Positions 51,801-61,942 of a DNA stretch of 64,000 bases are shown here, piece by piece. Both the position numbers and the translations under genes were made by a program. Position 1 is the first letter of the stretch. Each line of letters begins with the position of its first letter. The DNA comes from Opisthocomus hoazin (Eukaryota; Chordata; Aves; Opisthocomiformes; Opisthocomidae): positions 12,175,001-12,239,000 of the forward strand of contig NC_134427.1 of the NCBI RefSeq assembly GCF_030867145.1, written 5' to 3'. The notes under the pieces are model-generated. The model saw nothing but the letters and a program-made list of their open reading frames with translations, ran no database searches and had not been told where the DNA came from.

Positions 51801-53043
51801 TTTGTGCCCTGAGTGGCCAGATGAGAAGTGAGACAGACTGATAGGCAGTGTGGGAGAAATTTCCACAGCTGCCAGCTAGTGTGCAGGAAAAATTGCTAAA
51901 TGTCCTCACCTGCATGCCAGCCTGGCAGCCCCACCCAAGGAGCGTGCATTTGTGGACCTTGTAGCACCAGAACTTGTGCAGGAATCCAGCATTTTGGGTT
52001 GTAAAGAGTGTTTTCCAGGCTGCGAGGAGCCCTAGGAGTGGGACGGCTCTGAGACTAACCTGGTGAGCTGGAGATGAGGCAGAAGGGCACAGCTGCCTGC
52101 ACTGAGGCTTGTGATGAGTGTCTCCTGGTGGAAAGCTGTAGGTAGGTGGTTAAATGCCCTGCTCCCTTTTGTACATTTACATATGGGGTGCAAAATACTT
52201 AGTGTCTGTGTGCAATCTTTTCTGAAGATCTGCCCTCTTAAAACGCAGGTTAGTGGGTGGTGGGCTGGGAAATAAGGAGCAGAAGGGTGCCAAAGGCTTC
52301 TGAGCCTGCCTGAACTGGCAGTGGCTCTGAGAGTGCAGACAAGAGCCCAGGCTGGCTGTGAGGAGATGGAATAAGCAGGAGCTCTGAGGGCCTTGAGTAA
52401 AAGCAAAATGGCTGGACTGCTCCTGAGCCCACAACAGCTTCCCAGGCAGGCTGCCCTGGCAGGGCCCAGAGGGGAGGTGCATTTGCCTGCCAGGATCCTG
52501 ACAGAGGTAGGAGGGAAGTCTTCTCAGGTGGAGATATGTGGGGTGGCTGATTAGTGTGGGTCTGAGGCTTCACATTGTTGCTGGGGAAAAAATGCCCAAC
52601 TTGTGTTGATCTGCTGTCGATGTACAATATACGCTTGCTCAGGAAGCCGTGTTGCCCACCTGCTACTACTCTTGGAGAGTAAGAGCTGAAGGGATCTTGT
52701 GATGGTCAGTGTAACCGCAGGACCAATGCAATGTTTCGTAGTGGCCAGCTCTGCAGAGAGGGATGTAAAAGCAAAACACAGTGTGTGCCCTGCAGACTGC
52801 AAAGCCACGGAGCTGGTCTGTGTGGGTGCCCGGGAAGACACAAGGAGAGAGTCCCTGGAAGGGTAGGGCAGGTGACCAGCACTTGCTCTAGCAGGACAGT
52901 GCACCAGGAGGTCAGGGCATTGCCTTCATTTCCTGATGGTCAGATCTGGATCTGCCTGCTGCAACCATCCTGCTCTGACAAAGAAACTGATGGCTGTGGC
53001 ACCTCTGCAAAGTAAACTGTCTGTGCTCTGGGCTGGGTGTTCC

Positions 53044-53078
53044 CAACTACCATCCATCCCTTGGTAGGATGGTAGTTG
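53044..53078. repeat. Perfect 12-bp inverted repeat, 11-base loop
   Basis: CAACTACCATCC at 53044-53055 pairs exactly with GGATGGTAGTTG at 53067-53078. The loop contains an extra ATCC that could shift the pairing. It may be a small foldback repeat or a chance hairpin. Confidence 0.8.
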
Positions 53079-56000
53079 CGAATAGGTACTCTTGGTAAAG
53101 TTACTCTTAAAGAGTTGATTGCTTGAGACCCACTGGTAGTGCCAGGTTGATAATGATCAGGTCTAGTAAAGTGATGTAGTTGTCTATGTCTGTAAATTAG
53201 AGCAAATATGCAGTTTGATAAACCTAGGAACATATTTTCCCCTCACTTTGCTGTAACCTTACCAAGTGTGCATCACCCAGGCAAGCGATACGCATTTGGA
53301 AAATTATCTTCATCACTGAGGATGAAACAGCTTTAAAAATCTGTCTCCTGGATATAGACTTAGGCTTCTCCCAAGAACAGCTGGTATTCTGAGCAGTCAG
53401 TGATTTTTCTTAATGCTGAAAGCCCTGTGTTTGTGTACAGGTGCTTTGCTGAACTGAGTCCACCAGTAGGGCTTGATGTCTACTCTCTTGTTTCTTTTTT
53501 AAGGCTGTACATTTGAGACCTTGTTTCTATTCAGCTTGGGTAGCTGTCTACTAACATCTTTTAAAATCAGCCTTGATTTAGCTTTCTCTGTAATCCTTCA
53601 ATACCTCTGGGACAACCTTTACACTGTTTTTGCAGCCAGTTGATTGTTCTCTCTTGCTTCCAAATTTCCATGGGATATTTGCAATATCCCACTCTAACAC
53701 TTACTAATCCATTAAAAATACCCATGAGATAGATTAGGTAATCCACTGTGCCTCACAGGTTGTGCTCCTTAGAATAGTCCTTTCCCTACAACAGTCACAG
53801 AAGCAGTGCTACATCTGCATTGGGAAAGCATTGCTCCTCCAGAAGGATTCCTCAGCACTGGCTCACAAGCAGGCACAGCTTGCTTGAGAAAATGCTCTGT
53901 ATCTATTCAGATCTACAGGGAGAGCTTCATTTGGCCACATGCTGGAAACACGTCTGCCATTATCAAGGTTAACCTGTGTGTTTGCAAAGAGTACCACAGG
54001 ATAACAGTACTTGAGTGGTCAGTTCTGCCTGCTCTGCAAGCGTTGTGTCTCTTGGCTCCTTGCTGAAGAATTGGCTTCATTGCTTGCTTGGAGGAAAGCC
54101 TGTCTCTTACCGAAGCCCTTAATTTGTTCAGTGTTTGGATATTTCAGAAGCCTGCTCAAAAGCTATGCTATGATTGCACCCTCCCTCAGCTGTTCCAGCA
54201 AACCTGTGTGCTGTCCTTGATATCACCTTGATATTGGTGAGAGCTTACTCTAACTTTTCATTTCTCTTGGGAAGTCCCTAGTATTCCCCCTTCTTAAATG
54301 AACAGTGCAAACTCAGTCATCTGACTGGATGAGGTGAAAAGCAAGGCTGCCAGGAGAGCAGAATGGTACAGGCTGGAAATTCTCATTAGCCTCCTTGCAC
54401 AGGGTGACACTGTGTCTGGTCTGATGTGGATGGATGGAAAGCCTAGCAAGGTTAGACACAATTTTGTTCTCTACACAGGCTCAGCAGCTTAAAAAGTGCC
54501 AAACACTCCTTGAAGAAGTATGGCAAAATGCAGGATACCTGTCAGGCAGAAGAAACTGTTTTCTGCCAAACCTACTTGGAGACTAGCTGCAATCTCCATG
54601 AGAATTAGTGGTGGTAGGTACCGCTCCAGCCCCTGCAGAACAATGGATCCGTGGGGAAGTAGCAGGCATTGACAGCCCCAGATAGTCTGGAGACCAGAGC
54701 CCTGTCTTTCAGCTCCAAAATATGATGTTTGCGTCATGTGGAGGAGACTCCTCAACAGCAGTGAGTCCCTCGTACTCCCTGTTCCCCCACAGACAAGAAT
54801 GCAATGTCATATTTTCTGACTTGCCATGAGAACATCCTTCTTTCTGGTACTGTAGAACAGTGGCCAAAAGCCATGTCATGATATGCTCTGGTCTTTTAAA
54901 TCTGATTGATGTCATGGAGTGACCTGCTAAGAGTAGGGGGAGAGCTTTGATATCAGCCTTTGAATGTGTGTTTGATGTTCCTGGCTGTTGTGCTGAGCCT
55001 GGCAAGCTTAGTGCGCAGCATTGGTTGAGGGTGGGGGAGAGGTCATGTAACTAAGAGTAAAAAGCCAAGTGGAAGAAGGATTGGAGAGTGTTTAATGGGT
55101 ATTTAAACCTAGATTTTTTTGGAAAAGTTTAAGTAAGTTCTTAAGATCCCCTGCTGAACTTGGTGCTTCTAGATGTCACCGCAAAACAGAGATGCTGGAT
55201 GAAAGTGGTTCCCAAAACATTGCTACTTTTATGATACATGGCCAACTTTTCTCACTTCTCAAGCAATCTTAACACTTAGTCAGTTTATTCTTGATGCTGT
55301 ATCTAAGCCAAAAAAAAAGGAAAGTGTTGGAAAACTTCTTTGTGATTTGGCCTGGTGGGATGGCATCTTTTAGATGTTGTCCTATTAATTCCTGTAGCAG
55401 AGCCTCAGTCTTGAGATTTGTGAGTGCAGCTATTATGCAGGTAGCAATTTGTGAATTCCTCTCACAATCCTCCTTTATGGTGAAAACCCAGGAACATTTC
55501 CATTCTCCTTGTCCTGGAGTGTAGGTATAGACTCCTCCACAGTGAATTTGAGTGTCCTGACAGTAGACTGGCCTCTGAGTTATCTTTGGGTGGGTTTAAA
55601 AAACCATAGCCCAGGACTAATTAGTCCACCAGCTGAAAATTATTCAAGGGTATCTGCTCTGAGAGTGACAGAGTGGAATTTCTTGAGAGATTGTATGGTT
55701 GCATCCAGGCAGCAGCTCCTGAGCTAGTGACAAGCCTCGTGCTGGATGTGCCACCTTCTGCACCTCTGATCACCTGGGAGCTCTTGCCTCCTAACTAACC
55801 ACGTCTGTCAGCCCTTGTATAACCAACTCATTGCTGCACATAGCAGTGACGTGGGTCATGGTTTTAAGCTGCAAACAAAAAACCATGATGCCCTGAGGTT
55901 CAGCGCTGTGAACAAAGCAGAGTTTGCTTGGGCAAACCATTTTCTGCAGAAAGAGCAAGTAGATACTGAACAGCTCTTCCTTGTTCAGGAAAGTGTCGAT

Positions 56001-56822
56001 AAGACTGAAGGACAAAGTCCTGGGAGTGAAATTACAGTCTGTGTGCTGGTTGTGCCTTTGGCAAGCCTGAGAATATCCTAACTGCTGATCCTGTTCGTTG
56101 TGGGGGTCATTGAAAATGCAAGTAAGGCACTGCAGTCCTGTAGCTACCTACATCAGTAAACCTTGCCCTCTTCATGCCTGCCTGTAGTACCCTGCATTTG
56201 CAGAAACATCTCCACTGGCCAGTGCAGGGTAACCTTGTCTGGGACTTGCTGTTTCTGGGCTCTAGTGCCGCTGCTGTTCTCTGGCTTCTGGAGAGCTTGC
56301 GATGAGAAGCAGGGTTTTGCATGGATGGAGTCTTATGCCTGTGGGTATTTACCATTGCACAGTAAAGTACAGACCTGTTCCATATGTAGGTTTAGTTGTG
56401 AAGCCTCGAATTTTCTCCGGTTGGCTTTGTTTACCCAGCAGAAGGCCTTAAAGCAGCTTTCGTGCTGCTGCAGGGATCTCAGAAACTGGTGATGCCACAG
56501 GCAGGGTGCAAGCAGGGAATGCTGGGGCTCGTGCACAAGGCTGCCTTGAATAATCTTTCCTTTTGTCCAAAAGAGAAGGTGCTGTACTCCCTCTTCTTCT
56601 GAGTGTGATGCACTCTAATGGCAAGAACTAGGCTGCCCCTGTAACATCTCTAACCTCCTACACAAACTGTGCCGCTCCCAGCATGGGTGCAGCGGGTTTG
56701 GAGAGGCTTGCATGGTATTATGAGAATGCTGTACATGGGAGGTTGCTTTTTGTTGTTTCTGAACTGGTGTCATGTCACCTTTGTTTCAGTGGCTGGTTTC
56801 TGGATACCATGCTTTAAAATAG

Positions 56823-57182
56823 AGATGCAGACAAATTGGCAAGAGGCCAGAGGAGAGCAGCACTAATTGTCAGAGTTTTAGAAAACATGACCTCTGAGGA
56901 GAGGTTGAAGAAATCAGGTGCATTTAATCTAGGCAAGACGGCATTGGTGGGGGAGGAAGAGGGATGTCATGGTTTCTCAGTTCACAAAAGCTGTTGTTAA
57001 GGAAGGATGACTGATTTATTCTTTCGCTATCATTGGAGGAAATGAAGAGACAAAACTACATTTACTGCAGAGAAGGTTTAGTCTGGGTATTTCAGAAAAG
57101 CCTTCAGTGTAGTGAAATGCAGGAAGAGATTGTCCAGGGGAGCTGTGGAGTTTCTAACACTGGTGGTCTAAAGAAACTCTGG
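56823..57182 (+). mobile_element. Ancient CR1/L3-type LINE fragment
   Basis: Diverged matches in the correct order to the 3' part of CR1-clade reverse transcriptase genes: CCAGAGGAGAGCAGCACTAA, AAAACATGACCTCTGAGGAG, AGGTTGAAGAAATCAGGTG, then GCAGAGAAGGTTTAGTCTGG and GGAGCTGTGGAGTTTCTAAC. The reading frame is broken by many stops and indels. It is far more diverged than the copies at 11224 and 38873, so it is an older layer of the CR1 lineage. Confidence 0.75.
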
Positions 57183-58813
57183 TCTGTTTCCTTGAAAAAT
57201 GTGGGCTGTGCAACCTCCTAAGATCCCTGATAGTGCCTTTGTTCCTGTAGTTTAGGCTAAAGGGTAGGTTTGAGGCTGATGCCTGTCCCTTAGCAACTGC
57301 AAACCTTGGCTCTGCCAGTATTGCTGAGTTCACATGGTCAGAAATGCATGAACTAGATCCTCAAAGCATTGGCTGTAGTTCATAAAAATGGCGTGTCTTC
57401 AGTGGATGATAAATTAAGCTCTGTTTTATCTGCCCACATTTTTGAGTTTTTCCTGACTGTGTCTGTATTGCAGTTGGAGATCTGGTGGCAGAGAAACCCA
57501 AGCTTGTTCTATTTGAACTTTCTTGGGCAGGAGTAAAGAGAGGGCAGCTTGGACCTTAGTACAGGGCAGTTGCCCAACTAAGCACCCACTGCCTGGAGAC
57601 CTATTGCACTGATTTCTGTGCTGTTGTCTTCGTTGCTCTCTGCAGCTGAGGTACCACGCTGAGATCTGGAAGAGATGTCCTCATCCAGGCTGCAATCACC
57701 TTTCCTCTGCAGTTGTGCCATGGGAATTACTTCTGTAGCAACATGATTCTAGGTTCTGGGGCTTTTAAGCATTATAAAATAAAATGTGAAAGTAATAACT
57801 GGTTGCTGGGAAAATATTGCAGATTAGCACAACTTGTTCTCTACCTTGACTGTTTTTATATTTGACAAGTATCACTTGCAGAAAAAGGACAGGTTTTATT
57901 ATAACTCCTTTGTTTGCTTCCCTTCCAACTTTCCAAGTACATTTTTCACAGGCATCAAACTACTTTCAGGACAAAATTTTGGTGATTTCTCCAGTGGTGG
58001 TAAGAAACAGGGACGTGTGAGGATGCCATTCACTGGTGAAAGTGGTACAATTTCTCACACTTCCTCACTTGTTGTCTTGCCTACAAATCTTTTCTAGGCA
58101 TAACTATTTTTCTTTAAGCAGAGAAGGTCTAGTTTTTTGCACCCATTGGCAAGGCACGGATAAAAGCATGGACCTTTAGTATCAGGTTTTCTTCTTTTGC
58201 CTTGTCTCAAATCCACAAATGCAAAGTTCTGTCTTTTTGGACAAATTTACAGATGACGTTATCTCACATTTTAAATACCCTACTTTTGTGTCCCTCTTGC
58301 CTGAAGCTATTAACATTGGCAGAATTGATGTCCTTTGCTTATTTTTTGTACTACTTAACAGCCTGAATGCTGGACACCAGTCGGTCTAGTTTTTTGCTAG
58401 GCTGCAGCAGGAGGTAGGGCATGCTTTTTCTGTTGGCTGTGTACATGCTCTTGCATCCCTGTCCTGAGGAGACTGCGAGCTAGTCTTCACAACAGGGATG
58501 GAGAAGGTGAAATGGCTTCCCTGTAAACAAGCTAAGAGTAGGTCCAGTAGAGGCAGGACTTTGCATACCTTCATCTTTGGAGTGTTTGTATGACAAATCC
58601 ATGCTTCTGCCTGTGGGTTGATGGGCACACACACCCCAGGGGCTGCAAGCAGACAGTGGAGCCTTCCACTTGCCATCATAGATAGGGTGTACAGGTCTTG
58701 GCAGTGCCCAGAGTGGCCAAGAGGAACATTGCTGACTGCGCACGGGAGCTGGGTGCAGCTGAGTCCAGGCTGACCGGGAGCAGCGTAGCTGATCTCCACT
58801 CCAGTGTTCGTCT

Positions 58814-58887
58814 TGGAGCTGGGAGTCCGGAGGTCTGGGTCTTGTCCGTGGCTCTGACACTGAGTCACTGCATGACCTCAGGCACTC
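58814..58887 (+). repeat. MIR-like SINE core
   Basis: GGAGCTGGGAGTCCGGAGGTCTGGGT, a CTCTGACACTGAGTCACTGC word and ATGACCTCAGGCA follow the plus-strand order of the MIR/amniote SINE core (GGAGTC.GGA..CCTGGGTT, GCTCTGCCACTGACT, GTGTGACCTTGGGCA). No poly-A or tRNA-like head is visible. Confidence 0.55.
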
Positions 58888-59619
58888 GGATACCATGGTG
58901 ATGAACGCAGCACAAATGTCTAGACAGATAGATTAGACTGGATAGGCTCTGTATTTGACAGATATACGTATATCACCACTGTTGGTGCTCCCCTACTATA
59001 ATCAGCCAGCCTGCTGGTTTCAGTGAGTCTCCTACACGTGGCGGGGAGGAAGAACCACTTTTTGCATTGAGGAAGGAGGGGACACATAACCACAGTGACA
59101 CAGGTACTGGTGGTGACAGACTGGAAACAAAGCAGGCAGTGCGCAACTCTTGGAGGAAACAACACTGCGTAACAGAAAGGCTTAGGAACTGCGAGCAGGC
59201 TTCTCCCCAGCTCTGCTGCAGCCCTGTGCATGGCTTTGTCTTTCCTCCTGTAACCAATTAGCCTGCAAGATTCTCAGGGCAGAGGTGACTTCCTCCTCCT
59301 GCTATGGCTTCTATCACGAGGCCCTAGTTTCAGAAAAGAAGACAAAATACCAAAGTGAGACTTCGGTAAAAGCTTTCCTGTGCCACTGTCAGCCTCTGGT
59401 GCAAGGAAGGATGTATGAGAATCGGCTTTCCTCGGAGTGACTTTTGGTTATTTTCCCACTTGGTTCCCTTGTGAAAGATGAACTTAGCAGTACAGCAAAG
59501 ATGTGGATAGGAGTGTGCTCATGTAGGGATTTTCAGCAGGTCTGCAAGGTCTCCTGAGCACCCCTGCCTCCAGCACCCCTGCCAGCGAGCCAGGAGTGCT
59601 GGAGAAGAGCACTGCCTCT

Positions 59620-59825
59620 TTAAGGAGATTTGCATAGTGGGGCCTAATTACAGTTGTTGATTCCGATGTTTTCAGTGTTGTTCATATTCCATTAAAAGAT
59701 AATGCCACTTAATTTGCAGCAGAGGGTCTTGGTTAACAGTATACCCAATCACAAGGCAGCCCTAATGACACTACTTCTCTACTTCTGGTAACACATAATT
59801 AAAAAATCACTTTATTTCCAGTTGT
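59620..59825. promoter_or_regulatory. Candidate conserved regulatory block in intron 2
   Basis: About 200 bases of low-CpG, AT-rich DNA contain a perfect POU/octamer word (ATTTGCAT, 59628-59635), a TAATTA word (59643-59648) and further AATTAA words. It lies about 1.4 kb before exon 3. The density of motif-like words and lack of repeats suggest constraint, but only a cross-species alignment could show it. Confidence 0.3.
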
Positions 59826-61175
59826 GTGGTTCTCCCCTCTTCCCCCAATCTCCTAATTACTTCCTAAGCCATTTCATGATTATCTGTAAATATTTCAGCG
59901 CTTAGATCTACTAATGAGTCCATGGAAGAGTTAATACCTTGAGTGGCATAACTGCTTGCCATTCCCTTTCTAGCACTGCATTGCAAGGTATTGTTTCCCA
60001 CCTTGCATGTGGGAGAAAAGGGGCTTTGCTTGTGTTGGGATTGGGTTTGTGCTCTGGTTCTGGGTCTGTGGCGATGACAGGAGAGGGGTAGCATGCAGAA
60101 ACTCCATCTCAAGGTATGGGAGTTTTTTTCTGGTTTTGATAGTAGATGTGTATCTCTGCAACTTGTTTTACGTGGCTTTAATCCCACTGAAAAGTCTGTC
60201 CTGTTGCCTGGTTGTGAGAGCTGCTAGTCAGAATGGCTTAGGCATAACTGGGTACGAGTCTGGATCTAGCTGGCATGCCTGCACATCTGGAAGCATTGGC
60301 TGAAACGTCTGGTTTCTGCCCTGACTCCACAGGTTTGTCGGAAGTGGTGAAACAGCTCTTGCTGCACTTGGGCGAGAGAGGGCAATAGGTCTGGCTGTGA
60401 CTGCCCTTGTGTGGTGTTTCTTCACGAGCTCATCTTGCATGCCACAGTCAGTGGCACTGAGTGTGGCCTGACGGTAGCTTGGTCACTGCATAAGGGAATA
60501 TCTGAGTTTCCCAGCAAACCTGTGTACAGATGTCTACCACAGCTCTGCGGCTGCAGGCAAGAGGATGTGGGGTGGTATGTACCCTGACGGCAATGGCAAA
60601 ATGGGCAATCTGTTCTCTAATACAAGCACTGCTCTGCTCTGGAAAGTCACTATACAAATGCTGCTTTCTCACTTCAAAGATCTGGTTCCTGTGCTTGTCT
60701 GGTATCTTGGGTATTAACATTCACTTGGGGTTTTCAGGCTGAACACTCAGAGTGACAGACTGATGGAGGAGTGAGATGGAGTATCTTTCCTGCCCATGTA
60801 TTGCAGGGCCTTGTTCGCTATGTTCTTTGTATGGTCAATCAGCAACACCTTATGCAAGCCCACTGGGAGCATACTGATGGTCTCTGAAGGCATTATTTGG
60901 AAGAACCAGAGATAATTGTATAACTAGGGGGTAATTAACTTCCAGGAATTAAAGAATCAAGCTTAGCCTGCACTACTCCTAGGGGTGAATCTGTAAGGCT
61001 GGGAGTTATAGAAATCTGCGCTAATGATTTGAGCACATGTGACTTGGAAATCCTTGATACTAGGGGAATATGAGTCTGCTTCAAATCATATTCATGCATT
61101 TCTAGGCAATTCTTTAATAGCAGATAAGGGTAGAGGGCTTGACTATGGTCCTAACCCAATCCATTTGTATTTCAG

Positions 61176-61243
61176 GTAACCCTGTCACAGTGGGAATGAG
61201 CATCCATATCTCCAGCATTGACCAGATCTCTGAAGTCAACATG
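61176..61243 (+). CDS. GABRB4: GABRB4 coding exon 3: first beta-strand of the ligand-binding domain
   Basis: This 68-base exon completes Gly57 and encodes residues up to Met79, reading NPVTVGMSIHISSIDQISEV then Asn-Met. The pattern VGM.I.I.SID..SEVNM is the conserved beta-subunit segment of the extracellular domain. Exon 3 of mammalian GABRB genes also has 68 bases, so the structure is conserved. The acceptor is TTTCAG ending at 61175. The donor GTAAGT at 61244 is a perfect consensus and gives a phase-0 junction after Met79. Ile68-Ser-Ser-Ile and Gln73 differ from the beta-1/2/3 residues and support beta-4. Exons for the rest of the ligand-binding domain, including the Cys-loop, and for the four membrane helices must lie to the right of the window. 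Confidence 0.95.
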
Positions 61244-61750
61244 GTAAGTTTGAAAAGAAAAATAAAGACTAATAAACTGTTCTTCCATTTTCTGGTTGAG
61301 TTGTGCTTCCAAGACAATGGCTCCTTGGAGCCACCTGAGATCTCAGGGTGCACTTCTGAAAAGCAAAGTAGTCACACCCCTGCTTCCTTCACCTCATACT
61401 ACAGGTCTTCCCTGCAGCTGAGCAGTTGTTGGAGGAAGACAGACATTTGTCTGGCACCGAAGAAGTATTTTTTTCTTCTGCTTAGGACACAGAATTTTGA
61501 GGGGTGATGGGAACTCTGATTTATGACAGAATTCTTTCTCACTAAAGCATAAGGAATTTGAGGATGATTTCTCCACATGTAGTGCGATGAAAAAGAAAAT
61601 CAAGCACTTCACTGGACCATAGGAAATGAGATTTTTTTTTTTTCCAAATTTCTTTCTCGGCATACTGTTTTCAGTCTGAGCCTTGCTCCTCCCACTGGCT
61701 GAGTGGCCTGTGTCACTGGGACTGCCTGTCCAGCCTCAGCCCAGCCCCAG

Positions 61751-61800
61751 GCTGAAACAATCCTGAAGTCGCTGAAACAATCCTGAAGTCGCTGAAACAA
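61751..61800. repeat. 20-bp tandem repeat, 2.5 copies
   Basis: The unit GCTGAAACAATCCTGAAGTC occurs twice without a mismatch, followed by half a third unit. Perfect identity suggests recent slippage, so copy number may vary between individuals. Confidence 0.95.
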
Positions 61801-61900
61801 CACTTGCAAGACAGAACTGGCATGTGGTACCTCTGTGGTACACACCTAATCCTGCTGGTGGTACTTGTGATGTGGGTGGGCATGGTGAAAGTCTGTAGTT

Positions 61901-61942
61901 CACTTCCTAATGTGGGGTAAACACTTCTTACTGTGGGGTAAA
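61901..61942. repeat. 21-bp tandem duplication
   Basis: Two adjacent units (CACTTCCTAATGTGGGGTAA and CACTTCTTACTGTGGGGTAA, each followed by A) differ at two positions. It lies 100 bases after the 20-bp tandem repeat. Confidence 0.85.

Larger units (their letters stand above)
38295..61175 (+). other. GABRB4 intron 2 (22.9 kb)
   Basis: A phase-1 intron with donor GTATGG and acceptor TTTCAG at 61175. Long introns in this part of the gene are usual for GABA-A subunit genes. It contains a CR1 tail, an A/G microsatellite, MIR-like scraps, an older CR1-like fragment, inverted repeats and AT-rich candidate regulatory blocks. Between these I see only unique non-coding DNA, and no further exon of this or any other gene. 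Confidence 0.88.
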
